This document shows, piece after piece, positions 8,547-25,271 of a stretch of DNA of 64,000 bases. The DNA comes from Batillaria attramentaria (taxonomy: Eukaryota > Mollusca > Gastropoda > Batillariidae): the NCBI GenBank assembly GCA_018292915.2, contig JACVVK020000285.1:219001-283000 (forward strand). Reading direction: 5' to 3'. The notes below the pieces were generated by a model. That model did not search any database, had not been told where the DNA came from, and worked only from the letters and a program-made list of their open reading frames with translations. A program made the position numbers and the translations under genes. Each line of letters begins with the position of its first letter. Within the stretch, counting starts at the first letter, position 1.

Positions 8547-10949
8547 AATTAAAAGAATGAGCCTGCAGAGCGTTGCTATGTTCATGCAATTTAAATGATG
8601 AAGTCTTTATACAACTCACAAAGAGAATGTTTAAACATCTAAGCTCTCAACAAAACAGCTTTCCCAAGTGTGGAAAAATTTTACAGAGTCGACCGTGCAA
8701 GCACAGTCAGCTCTCAGTTGCAGAGTTTTCAGCGTCCCTGAAACCCCAATAAAAGCCAAGGGCAGCCTGATTCACAGCTCAGTTTGTGTTTTGACACTGA
8801 GCGAGAAAGAGCGTGCAGCACTCAACACTGATCCGCTCGACAATGTAGTCATGTGTCTTGCTCACTGACCAAAAGCCTGACGTGCGTTTTACAGACCGAG
8901 GCGAGCTAGAATAGCGAGACGAGCGGACTACGAAACGGTCACAGCCGGAAGCTAGCTGTATCTACCCATTTCAAGATGGCGGAAGATTGTGTGCGACGCG
9001 CGTTGACATGTGTACCACACCGGTATCGACTCGATTACATTGTTATTCAAAGCTAAATTTGCAAGAAAGTCAACAATACAGACAAAAAGTAAAAAGAATA
9101 ACACATATATTTCTGCAGACGCCTCCATCTTGATTCCTTCACCACAAAATTGAAAAAGAAACTGCCATCATCGAGTCGCACCATGAGTACAGTCGCCATC
9201 TTGTCTAGCAAATGTACCACCTCCTGCGAGGGTCTAACTTTCCTCGGCTAGGGGCTAAGTCGCCTTGACCTATAAAACGCCTAGCTGCTCTCCCGCTACG
9301 TAGGGGCTTGTTTTCCTCGCTCTATAAAACGCGCCACAGATAATGTCACGGCAAACTCGTGCTCTGGTTTTATAAGGGTCCCCGAAGCGCTGAAAACACT
9401 GCAACTGTGACGGAGTTATCCTGGATTATGCACAGTCGAAGGAGTGGGGAAAAAAAAAAAAAAAAAACCGCAATGTTATCGGCTTTTGCTGAGATGGCAG
9501 ACCTTTAAAGCAGATCGGATAGAATCAAGTCTGCACCAGACGTATGTTTCATATTGCTGTACGTTCACAGTGACTGGACTTCTACACTATAGACTGAGAG
9601 CGCCTTGAGCCGAGTCGTCTCCTATGCGGTGTGTGAGTGTGTGTCCTAATCGGGTGTGTGTGCACGTGTGCGTGCATGTGTTGTGTCTGTGTGGAAGTGC
9701 GTGTCTGTGAGGGTATGAGTGTGCTTTGTGATACATTTTTTTTTAACTACAAATTTACTTTTACAGTGAAGGGTACGTCTTAACAGTGGGGTATTTAATG
9801 ACAGCATGGTAATTAGGAAGTGTGTGGGTGGGGGCGTGCGTGTGTGGGTGCGTGTTATCGCTGTGATATCACATTTTAACTATTGGGACATGTTATATTG
9901 TGTATGTGGTTGTCTTTTTTTCTCTCTCTCTCTCTCTCTTTTTTTACGCCGCAACCGAATTGCCTCTTGAGGACAAAAAAGAATTATTGAATTGAATTAT
10001 GCTGTTGTCTTCATTCGTTGAAAGAGAATCAAGTGACTTCGAACGTGTGCAGCGCCTCCTTGGTGTAGCAGACTGAAAAGGAGAAAAGACGACGTTTTGA
10101 GTGGTTATATGCGTTTTCTTAGAAATTACAATTCGAACAAATATTAAACTTGGCTAATGGTGGTGGTTGGTGACAAACCCTTCTGTGGCACACAGGTCCA
10201 AAATGTCATGGTTTCTCATTTTCACTGTAACCACAAAACATCAGGAAACCCAAACGTGGCACAGTTATAAGCGGTATGGACTGTGAAAAAATACCTTTCG
10301 AATGACCTTGAGTTTACAGTTACATCATGTGACATGACTGGGCGAATTTACATACTTTTTAAGGGCAAGTTTTCAACAAAAATATCTCACACCATGCTAC
10401 AGAAATAATTTTTTATACCAAAAGAAGTATTATTTTCTGCACTTTTCAGTAATTCCAGTAACTCTCATTGCCCCAAATCACCCTTGTCTCCCTTTGTGGG
10501 AGCCTAACATATTTATTTTGAAAGTTCCACATCTAGTCTGGTACTATAGTGGTAGTCGTAGAACATGTGTCTTCTCAGTAATTTTCAGCAACTACTGAAC
10601 TGATGATGTCACTGGCATATATGTGACTGTGCTCTTTCATAAAGTCAGTGTCGTAAAGGATGTGCTTTTATAGTTACGCCTACCCGTCGGACGGCCGTAG
10701 ATGTCGGTGAACTATTGTGGTATGAGTGATTCCGTGGATGTTGCTCGAACAGTCCTTGAGACTTCGGTCGTGAATCCTTCAGCCAGTGCCCCACCTATGT
10801 ACACAAGAAAGGAAACACCAGTCATGCCACAGATTTGACTGGTCTTTGGCTTGTGGCCGTAACGGAAAATCATTAAAATATGAACGATATACATGCTGAA
10901 TAGGAGCAGTGGCTCAATAGTCGGCGCGTGTGACCAGCAGATGCGGCGA
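7902..10949. other. Long intergenic stretch, repeats and possible promoter sequence
   Basis: Contains a poly-G run (8239), CT/CA repeats (8511-8545) and GT-rich tracts (9620-9860). It also holds a segment (8640-8760) homologous to 45703-45795. TATA-like motifs lie at 9271-9345. No coding region could be supported. Confidence 0.5.
9271..9345 (+). promoter_or_regulatory. Duplicated TATA-like motif
   Basis: Two CTATAAAACGC motifs (near 9270 and 9321) lie about 50 bp apart, with a third TTTTATAAGG near 9369. They precede copy 1 by ~4.5 kb. They could be core promoters of an upstream non-coding first exon, because the copy 1 start codon follows a splice acceptor. The link is unproven. Confidence 0.25.
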
Positions 10950-11110
10950 GTGGGTGGGTGGGGTTTAACGTCTTTTTCCACCACAGGGTGATACCAAAGA
11001 CGGGGCAACGATGAAAAAGCCAGCACAAATATTTGGCCCCAGCCGGGATCGAACTTACGACCCGAGCATTAGAAGTCCAACGCTGTACCATTCGACCACA
11101 CCGGCTCCCC
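10950..11110 (-). mobile_element. tRNA-derived SINE (family 1)
   Basis: Read on the minus strand: GGGGAGCCGG, GGTCGAATGGTACAGCG (A box) and GGGTCGTAAGTTCGATCCCGG (B box; shown in parts). Then follow the ATTTGTGCTGGC body and a CCACCCACTC tail. Near-complete copy. Confidence 0.8.
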
Positions 11111-11408
11111 GCAGATGCGATGTGTATAAATGTGTGCATGTGAATGGTGTGTGTATGCGTGAGCAAAAAGCGCATTCAGTGCTTTTCTAAGCAGAACTCC
11201 GCGCTCAGCAAGTGTAATATATTATCAAGTTGTTATTATTATTCATCGAGATGCAGGCTCATCGTCACTGGCATTGGCTTGAACTCGGTCAGTACAGGAA
11301 GTCTAAAATTGATTTTTTTTTTCTTTTTTTCAGTCATCATTACTAGTAGACATGACTATTATAAAACGCCTTTTCCCGACCAATTTTCTAATTATTCATC
11401 TCCCGGCC

Positions 11409-11467
<59 letters not shown>

Positions 11468-13857
11468 CTGGACCAGGTCTGGCCACCAAATTTAAAAAAC
11501 AACAACGAAAAAATAAATAAATAAATAAATGGTTTTACTTCCTCAGTGCTTGTCCTCTGCAGTACGATAGACTACGGCCAGTAAGGGGCGTAAGTTTGTA
11601 TGCTTGATCAAAGTGCAGTGACGAGTTCCCTCCCCTGATAACCCCCGGAACAGGGCCATCAACAAAATTATATCCTAGTGGCGGTTGAACCGCCTAAACT
11701 CCATTCATAATAATGTTAAACTCTGCGTGTCCGCACATGCATGATCAGCCATCGAGCAATGTTAACATTTCGAGTAATATTTCGGATAACGGGAACGGGA
11801 GCACGGCCGGGCTTCGTCAAGTTCCTCCAACACTGAGTGCACACCGGCGAAACGACTTGACTAACTCACTCAGTCACAGTGTCCTCAGTGTGTCGGTGAC
11901 CACACTGAGATTTTTGACTAGACCATAAATATTACTTTACAAACGAGATATACAACAACCACTGTGTCTACAAACTTGCCTGCTTTCTTGTACAACAGCA
12001 ACAGATTAGGTGACGAGGTCAGTCACAGCGAGTCAGTCGTCCACAAACCGGGAACTATGTCAGCCGGTACTGTTGAACTTGGCGGTTCCGCCCACAGTTG
12101 TCGGCGTAACTGAGTGATTCTCTGGCCTTGACCTCTGGGGGCTTGAGCCAGATAAAACCCAGTTTCAGTTCCGCTAGCAACGCAAGAGCCCCTATGGACT
12201 CGGACGGAAGAGAAAGTCACAACCTGTTATGTAGGTCTGGTTGGCGCATAACAAACCCCCTCCTGAAGACCTTTTGTATAAGCGGACCCTCTAACGCCGT
12301 TGGTGTCCGTTCCTTGTTTCAAGTTCGGCTTCTAGTAAGGCCGGAGACTGACGAGGGGTAGCGGTAAAAGCCACTAGTTTCTTTTTTGTGTGTAACTGAA
12401 ATAATGTGTCAGTGTCGCCGCGTTGTGTTCCGGCGTTATCATAGTCATGTCACTTTCACACTAACTAACCTCAGTATCCGGAAACTGAAACCCTAACGAT
12501 TTCAAGTCGAAGTTTAGTCGGCTATTGTATGTCTAGTGTTTTGAAGACTGAGGGGGAAAGGCTGTCATTATTTTTAATTAATTAATAGTCATAGCCGTAA
12601 TTAGTTTGCAGTGAAAGAAAATAAACACTTGAGTCGACTAAATAAACCAATTTCTTATGCTGTACTGACGACTTAAGGAATCCGCTCCACTAGGCAAAGA
12701 TAAGGGCCGATGGATCCGGCCGCACTGAGTCAGTGATTGCAAACTGAAGACAATAGAACCGCTTCGCTACAGATATATACACTGATAGCATTTTCAGTCT
12801 ATTCAAATTCAAATTAACCATCTTTATTGTCCAGTTTAAAAAAAAGAAAATGGTAGAGCGTTGGACTTCTAATGCTCGGGTCGTGAGTTCGATCCTGGCT
12901 GGGGCTAAATATTTGTGCTGGCTTTTTCATCGTTGCCCCGTCTTTGCCCCTATGTGGTGGAAAAGGACGTTAAACCCCCAAACAGAAAAAAAAAGGGGGG
13001 GAAAATTTTCTTCTGGTGACCGTGGCTGCAACTGACGGAGGGTATAGGTACTACGGCCTCAAGTCGTGCGCCATGTACAAGCTTACCGGCTCGGGTTGAA
13101 AGAACGCGTAGAGAGTGGCATAGCCTGGGAACATGGTACAGCTCCAGCCGGCACAGCGCATAAAATCGATAGGACAGATTCCGAGTCCGCCGGGCAGGGC
13201 GGCATTAAAACCACGACGGTCGACCTACTCAAAGCCGGGTCAAACAAGGACCAGTATCCAGCAGTGACTATCGCCTCAGACCCACCTACAGTCGGATCTC
13301 TGCAGCGAAAGAGGCCAGGCTAACACTAGTAACAGGCTAATGGTTACTTCGTGACAGCCAGCTACCAGTGGAGAAAGCTGACAGTGGCCGGCTGCTTTTA
13401 TGTCGGCCGGCGCATATGTTGATATTATTTTATCAGTAGGCCTACCCGGCGTCAGCTCCAGCAAGGTAGGTCACGTCTAGCAGTTAGACTGACCGCACAC
13501 ACAGTATGTACAGTCTTCAGGGTCCAGCCTAACTGGCCTCACAGGCGAGACTGACTGATACTATAATTATGCAACTCTGAGCTGGCTGAGTAAATCTGTC
13601 TTGCTTTGACTTGAGCGTTTGCTTTCCGCAAATTTACACTGAAGCAGTTTCTGTATGAATGACAGTTATGTACGGTGCGACCCCTTTCATTTGCTATGTG
13701 TGCTGTGATATTGTACGCAGCCTGTAAAATTCATGTATGATCTAGGCATTTCTACACATTAACAAGTAGAGTGCTCTTGGTTAGGCTCGCGAATGAGGTT
13801 TTCGGGAATTGCTGTATTGCCTGAATGTATACAACCAGCTATTCACCTGTATTTCAG
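11111..13857. other. Intergenic stretch upstream of copy 1
   Basis: CT/CA repeats at 11408-11466, a SINE (12850-12990) and otherwise unique sequence. A GGAACTGAAACT motif (minus strand, 12161-12172) matches the IRF/ISRE half-site pattern but may be chance. No coding region supported. Confidence 0.5.
12850..12990 (+). mobile_element. tRNA-derived SINE (family 1)
   Basis: ATGGTAGAGCGTTGGACTTC (A box) and GGGTCGTGAGTTCGATCC (B box) are followed by the shared CTGGCTTTTTCATCGTTG body. The first ~20 bp of the head are missing. Confidence 0.75.
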
Positions 13858-13877
13858 GGCATCACGAAGACCTGAAG

Positions 13878-18857
<4,980 letters not shown>

Positions 18858-19204
18858 TTAATTCATGGATTGAAAGCAAACAGGCAAATCAATCAACCAC
18901 TCAACCACCCAGCAAACAAATGATGGGTAGAACCATACTTTATATCAAAGTGGATGAGAATTGTGTATCTAGTAATTAGACACTCGATTCATGTTTTGTT
19001 TTTTCAAGGTCACGTGTGCGTTGTACGTAATTTACACAAAGAAAACACATACAATAACAATTTACTGCCTGATCGTCTCGGCAAGTTGGATTAGGTGCAA
19101 CCAGCCAGTGGCTATAGTGTCCAAGATACAACTCAAAGTTCTTGTTCTGGTTTGTAAGCATTTTGTTTTATTGAATATCCCTTCTCTTTTTTATTAATAG
19201 CCTT

Positions 19205-19283
19205 GTGGGGAAGGACCCTGTTTGGCCGCGAAATACTCTTTGTTGCTTGCGCGGCGTAAAGCCCTTAATAACCAACTAATTAA
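19205..19283 (+). mobile_element. Fragment with LINE/SINE 3' tail
   Basis: GGACCCTGTTTGGCCGCGAA and TTGCTTGCGCGGCGTAAAGC, then an AACTAATTAAC tail. Confidence 0.6.
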
Positions 19284-19408
19284 CTGGTTTGCTGGCTCTG
19301 TTTCCTCTTCTGGAGAAAATGGTACTGCATATGTTTCCATTACTGTGTATTTCAGTTGGTGGTGGTGTTGCCAGAGACATGGTAGCAGATTCTCAGGATC
19401 ACTAATGC

Positions 19409-19410
<2 letters not shown>

Positions 19411-19459
<49 letters not shown>

Positions 19460-19465
19460 TGTGTG

Positions 19466-19548
<83 letters not shown>
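19411..19548. repeat. (TG)n(GA)n compound microsatellite
   Basis: Two long TG blocks separated by TCTGTGTGACTC, then about 15 GA units. Confidence 0.95.
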
Positions 19549-19552
<4 letters not shown>

Positions 19553-20059
19553 CTGTTTACACTTTTAATGGGTTTAACCCGAGAATAACTAGGTTTTGGC
19601 AAAACTAATACATACAGGCCTATTCAGTACATTCTTCAGTTGATACTGAAATATTCCAGAGGCGCATGACATAAATAAAACCGACAAAACCTTGTTTTCT
19701 GATTTTATTGTTATGAAAGTCTTGCGACATTCTGTATACTGTTTTGTGTTAGCAGAAGTGACAAAACACAAGTTTGAAAAACGAGAGTAATATGAGCAAA
19801 ACGTCCTGGGTGTTTTACACACGGCTCATACGGTAAAGGTAGAAGTGCTACATTACACCTGTTAGGAAGCTAAACCTCTTTCCATATAACACACTGATTA
19901 TTCTGTAAACATCATGTACAGCTAAAGTGAACAACCGGTTTAAAATAAACCGGAACAGGCAAACGGTGACTGAGACCTACGCAAATCAAAAAGAGATCTA
20001 ATACACACAGTGACAGGCTCATCAGTAGGCAACTGGCAGTTCTATGTTAAGCGAACAAC

Positions 20060-20370
20060 AACAATAATAATAATAATTATATAGGCGCTTTACCCAATTT
20101 TATGAATCAGCTCAAAGCGCCGCCAACTGAACCGAACACGCACGCTCACGTGAATCACACGCATTCTCTCACACACTGGACATAAACACATTACAATCAC
20201 ATGGTGCGAAGGATCAGCTCAGCTATTTAAATTTCGGAATTTACAATTGCATTTTTTTTTTTTAATTTGGTAGGCTGAACATTTCCAAAGCAGAGGGGGG
20301 AGGAAGCCGGAGTACCCGGAGAGAACACCCCGACGATCGGCCCGAATGAACGGTGCCACATTCGTGTAAT
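20060..20370 (-). mobile_element. SINE (family 3), head-truncated copy
   Basis: (AAT)n, TATAGGCGCTTTACCC, CTCAAAGCGCCGCCAACTGA, then GGAAGCCGGAGTACCCGGAG and CGACGATCGGCCCGAATGAA. These match 50795-51175 up to the point where the tRNA-like head would begin. Confidence 0.7.
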
Positions 20371-20644
20371 TTACGAACAGTATAATAAATTCTGACCTTT
20401 GCTACAACTTCCATAAATCATTCGAATGCGAGCACTTACCACGCCAAAAACAGTTTGATGTTTACATAAATTTTGCTTTTCTTTTAAAGATGCTGGTGAC
20501 ACATGCCTACCGCACACCTTTACTCATGCCATGATCACTGTTATTTTCGTTTCAAGGTTTGGACAAAATCGACTTATCTCCCTTGATGCACACTAGACAT
20601 TTTGCATCCCCTCGTAGGTGCACGACTGGCAGTTTTTATCATTT

Positions 20645-20720
20645 GGACAGGTACAAGTTTAGTAGAGCCAAAGAGAAGACGTTTTTCTGCGCTGGCTCTA
20701 CTAAATTTGTACCTGTCAAA
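20645..20720. repeat. Inverted repeat, ~25-bp arms
   Basis: GACAGGTACAAGTTTAGTAG ... and its near-perfect complement CTACTAAATTTGTACCTGTC flank a ~25-bp loop. Probably a small MITE or fold-back sequence. Confidence 0.8.
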
Positions 20721-21456
20721 AAGGTTAAATATTGCCATGTGTTTCCCTTGTCACAGCGGCCTCGCGCACAGCGAAAGCGAGCGTTTTTTCGATTTTCTGA
20801 TTGTTTCAAAACTCGCGCTGTGGAGCATCCTATTGCTGTGATTACAGTGCAGAGTAACGACTGCTAGTCTCAACAATACCAGCACCAGACACATTCAGAA
20901 CCCTGTAAACGTTCTTTTAGTCCCATGAGGTACTGACACTGACTGAGGATGGTACTGATCAGATTCAACTGTTGTATTCTGCACAATAAGCACAGTCCGC
21001 CTCCGGTCTAGTAACGGCGGTCTGCCAGATTTGAAAACCTATCCGTGTCAAAATGTAATCATATATAAATTGTCATAGACTGTACGACCCTTAATGTTTT
21101 ATTGTTTGTTTTATTTCTTTAAAGTTTGTTTGTTTTATTTAACGTTTAACGTTATTTAACGGGTTTTTTTTTTTTTTTTTTTTGGGGGGGGGGGGTGGGT
21201 GTTTGTTTTGTTTTAACCGGAAAGACAATAGACCTGAATTAAAAAGAAAGTGCGGCGTGTTCTATAGGTTTGAGAATCCGTTGGCATCATTTGTTGAGCT
21301 GTTTTTCCTGCCATCACTTTCTGAGTGTTCCGTCTGTAGTAATCTTGACTGTTTCAGCAGATGCTCTAAAATCGGCTTTTTCCGATCTGGCCACACGTGG
21401 CCTTTGTAGAAAAGAATTTATCTGTTGCTACAGACTTTCTGAAATCGTCCGTCAGA

Positions 21457-23832
21457 TCAAATGTTTTTTAGAAAACTGATCACTGATTTGATTTTGTGGT
21501 CAATTAAATTGAAATTACGGTCCGTAATATTGAATCCACCAATCATATACTGACGCAGTGCCTGGTACTGCAATTCCTGCTGTGACATTTCCGTGTACAG
21601 GAAGATGCAGAATGCAAGCAAAAAGCAACCGACGACAGTGACCACAACTTGAAACTTTATGTCGTACAACATGCCCCAAAAAGAGTTCCCATTTGAGAAA
21701 GATGTTGCAAAGCCATCTTCATGTATTTCTATGCTAACTGTCCCGGCGTTGTCACTATACCCGGTGTCCTCAAAGCGAAGACTTTCACTTGCATTCTTAG
21801 AGTGAAGTAATGAGTCCCCAATTTTATCGCCCTTCGGAATACAACTCTTCCTCTCCCGTGTGTGCATGGTGTTGCTGACGTTCTCTCCCTTTTCGGTTTG
21901 CTCATCAGCGTCTCCACCAACGTAGTTGAACGCATTTTCTGGCGTGAGCGTGTCCTCACTTGCGATGGATTGTGTGTCGAATGTACGGCGTGTCGTGGCG
22001 GGACTGTAGCTGGATGCTGGCATAATGGTCCTGGAACTACCTGGCGATCGCGCTCTGGAGGTCACTGACGATCTTCCGAATGAGAATCGCGTCTTGCGCA
22101 GCCATGATCCAACCTGTAAGCGATTAAATCCATGCGTTTTCTAACCAATGCTGTATCATTCAAACCAATACTGCTCACGATAAGTGGAAATGATTGTGCA
22201 ACGCCACAACACAGATTTTATCAATCTTGTTTTGAAATATTCAACTTTTTTCATGGTATATGCACCGGCAGAACAATTTTATTTTACTTATTTATCATAT
22301 TGAAGTCTAAGAAAAAATAAAAAAAATCACGGCCACTTTCCTTTTACTCACCTTCGTCACGGGGACTGACGATGCGCAGGGTGGTAGAGGCACTGGCTCG
22401 TCGCACGTGCACGGGAGACCCATGGAGACGACGTCCTTTAGGTCAGCAGCAATGCGCACGTTGTATCGGTTGAGAAGGTCTCTCAGGCCACCCAGAAGGT
22501 TCTCAATATCAGATTCTGACCGCTCACAAAATGCACCAAACATGGCCATCCACACAGCCTCTGTCTCGTAGGTACCCGAAATGACGTCACTGTGGAGAAA
22601 GAGGATTCCAATCAGTAAACAGTAACTACACAAATAGGTAGGTATTATCTCCGACTCAACCGTGAGTTGTGAGGGGTCGCACGTAAACAAGATGCAGATG
22701 ACCCAGAATGGAAAAAAACTTTGCTTCGCTTGGTTACGGGGCCCGGACTGCCCTCTAAGATTCCCAAAGATGCTGAGACAAATCTAAATGTGCACCTAAC
22801 CTCTAGGGGAGATTGTAAACGGGGATTGCTTGGAAATTAAAACAACGCAGTGTAGTCTGCTCGCTTTTGGGCCACAAAATGCCTAGATCAGACAAGTAAT
22901 GTCAACCCGAATGTACCCCGGTTCTCCATGTGAGAAATTTGACCATGCAACGCTGCGTGAAAACCAAGACCCTTCTGGCCAACCTGGACCCAAACCCAGT
23001 GAGGTCGAAGAGTACAGCATCATTTTTAGGGGCCACTGGCGACCGGGCAACTGCATTTAGCCACATCTTGGTCGTATAATGGAGTATAGTTCTAATGCAA
23101 GCATGCATTCCTGCAGAGACGAGACAAGAGAGTACCCGTAGTCCTCAAGGTCCAGAAATCCCTTGTTGTACAGCATGTCGGCCATGGAAGTTGCCCGGAT
23201 TCGACTCTGGACAGCATGCCGCAGACATTTCTGGCCAGAACACTGGTCCATCACTTGCTTCACTTCAGTATCATCCTGTTTCCCGTGGTGTCGGAAGCGT
23301 TGCGGAATAATGTGTCCATATTTGGAGCACAGTTCTGGGGCGACTTTGGACATGAAATCCTCCAGTGGTATCTTGTTTAAAATAAACCATAGTTTTCTGG
23401 CCTGTGACACAAATCAGAAAGCATAAGCATTCTAATTTGCATGAAATTTGTTTCAGAAGGTTGACAATGACATGAACTAGAAGCAACCTGGTACAACATC
23501 GCATTTATTGTAACTTATTTCAATGTCTCCTCACGCTCTGTCTATAGGGTAGCCGGGATGGCCGAGCTCGAGCTGATAGCCAGATTGAGCGTTGGAACGC
23601 CAATGCTCGATCGGGTCGTGAGTTCGAATCCCGGGCTGGAGCCAAAATATTACCTGCTAGTTTTTCCGTGTCTTTATAGTTTTAGTTGATTTAGTTTATG
23701 TATTGATTATTTATCTATTATTCATGTGTTTATTTATTTGTGTTCTACCAACGCGTGTTTATTTATCACCTTTTGTATACATTTGTAAAGCACCTACAGT
23801 CCCGGTTTCGGAGATTAGGCGCTATAAAAATC

Positions 23833-23866
<34 letters not shown>

Positions 23867-24287
23867 GGTGGAAAAAGACGCCAACACACGACACCTCAAC
23901 TAACCAACCACTTTTGTTTATCGATCAAAGCTTCTCAGTTTTTTTGTTACAGTTTTTAATTGCATGGTGATGCAGAACGCGGTATAGGAGCTCATTTTTT
24001 GCCCAGAACACTGAGGGACTGGAATCCACTTCCAGCCGTGACCCTGGTACCCTGCACCCCTGACACTTTCGTGTCTAGGATGTCCCGCTTTCTCTAGTGA
24101 CTCAGGGTACTTTTTCCCCATGATCTTGTATAGCGCCCCCCCCCCCCCCCCCCAGCAACCTCTTGATGGCGACTGCCACAAAGAAGAAGAAGACAATGAC
24201 AATGACACTTTTATTTTTCAAGGATGAAAGATTAGGTACGGTGTCCTTTCTTGTATCTTGTCCTTGCTACATTCTACTACACAAACT

Positions 24288-24329
<42 letters not shown>

Positions 24330-25271
24330 TCAAACGGAACAACATCAAATTGATGGTAAAAAGAAAAAACGTTAAGAAACGTATTAGTGCAGGCTCACAC
24401 CAATACAGAATGAATACGACAAGAAGACCATGTTAGCACGTGTAGATCAGAGCCATAGTCGGACAACTAACTCCGATCTGATGTTCCAACATGGTCTCTG
24501 ACTTGCCTGGTCTTTACGGGTCAAGACGTCCTTCCCGGAGAGAGACTCATTGTCAGTGTCAGTCAGAAGGTAACTGGCATACAGCGTGTCCAGAAAACCA
24601 TCTTCTCTCGGGTCGACTACTCGCACAAACTCCGGTAAGAGTTCTCTCATCATGTCTCCCAGTTCTCTCTCCGTCTCTACAGGATAAAAAGATCATTGTG
24701 GAAAACGACCAACATGCATAAATAAATATAAATAAATTTCATTTATATAGCACACTTCTCAGACGCAGTGACTCATTGCGCTAACACACGTCACTCATAC
24801 ACATTCACACTATACAGACCAACACGTCAATCAATACATATTACACATCACACAATACAAAGACACATCAGTTGAAAGCCTGTTGAAATAGGTGGGTTTT
24901 CAGTGCAGATCTAAAAGCTGATAAAGATGGTTGTTGTCTCAGCCCCATAGGCAGGGAGTTCCAGACTGTAGGGGTGGCAAAACGGAAACATCGTTCACCA
25001 TAAGTTTTCAGGTTTATCGTAGGGATTTTGAGTAGCTTGTCATTGGATGAGCGGAGGGTCAAAGAAATAGGTGCAGTCACCATATACGCTCAGTACAAGC
25101 TTGCGTCTTGTTCATAAATAGGTTATCTGTCCTTTTCTTCTTCTTCCCCCTTGTGTGTGTGTGTGTGTGTGGGGGGGGGGGGGGTTGGGTGTCATTTCCT
25201 GCAATCCGATCATACACCAACACACACACGCGCGCACACAGTTGGGAACACTCACGAATATTGAGACTCAT
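21457..25271 (-). CDS. Tandem CARD-like (death-fold) protein, copy 2, C-terminal membrane anchor
   Basis: Exons in transcript order: 25271-25256, 24676-24507, 23401-23136, 22589-22352 and 22113-21457. The sum is 1347 nt, giving 448 aa. The start is short (MSLNI), with an in-frame TAA three codons upstream. Intron 2 has a GC donor (CAG|GCAAGT). Residues ~6-95 are the first CARD/death-fold-like domain (LLPEFVRVVDPREDG, TRKDQARKLWFILNKIP, APELCSKYG). The second spans ~110-215 (RATSMADMLYNKG, then EAVWMAMFGAF) and ends GLPCTC. The last exon starts VGSWLRK and is Ser-rich. It contains one hydrophobic helix (VVVTVVGCFLLAFCIFLY, residues ~386-403) and a 45-residue tail with a possible N-glycosylation site (NIT). 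The outline (CARD-like plus C-terminal helix) resembles MAVS-type adaptors, but sequence kinship is not shown. Confidence 0.85.
23552..23660 (+). mobile_element. tRNA-derived SINE (family 1 relative)
   Basis: AGCCGGGATGGCCGAGCTCG, GAGCGTTGGAACGCCAATGC and GGGTCGTGAGTTCGAATCCC give tRNA A- and B-box-like motifs. A LINE-like 3' region follows (TGTAAAGCACCTACAGTC, GGCGCTATAAAAATCC, (ATT)n to ~23863). It lies in intron 2 of copy 2. Confidence 0.6.
24720..25085 (-). mobile_element. CR1/L2-type LINE 3' end fragment in intron 1 of copy 2
   Basis: Minus-strand translation gives LTLRSSNDKLLKIPTINLK, TYGERCFRFATPTVWNSLP and SAFRSALKTHLFQQAFN, then a CATTTATATAGCAC 3' end. Close relative of 5360-5765. 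Confidence 0.75.

Larger units (their letters stand above)
18858..21456. other. Intergenic stretch between copies 1 and 2 (tail to tail)
   Basis: Holds a tail fragment (19205-19283), a TG/GA microsatellite (19411-19548), a SINE (20060-20370), a hairpin (20645-20720) and poly-T/poly-G runs (21160-21195). A segment at 19752-19832 matches 60817-60896. No gene seen. Confidence 0.5.

Noticed and set aside
11080..11110. tRNA genes suggested by A- and B-box motifs at many places
   Set aside because: None folds into a complete tRNA with an acceptor stem. Each is followed by a shared SINE body and tail, so they are tRNA-derived SINE heads.
20559..20867. 102-codon plus-strand ORF
   Set aside because: It runs through a hairpin (20645-20720), has no recognisable domain and no splice context.
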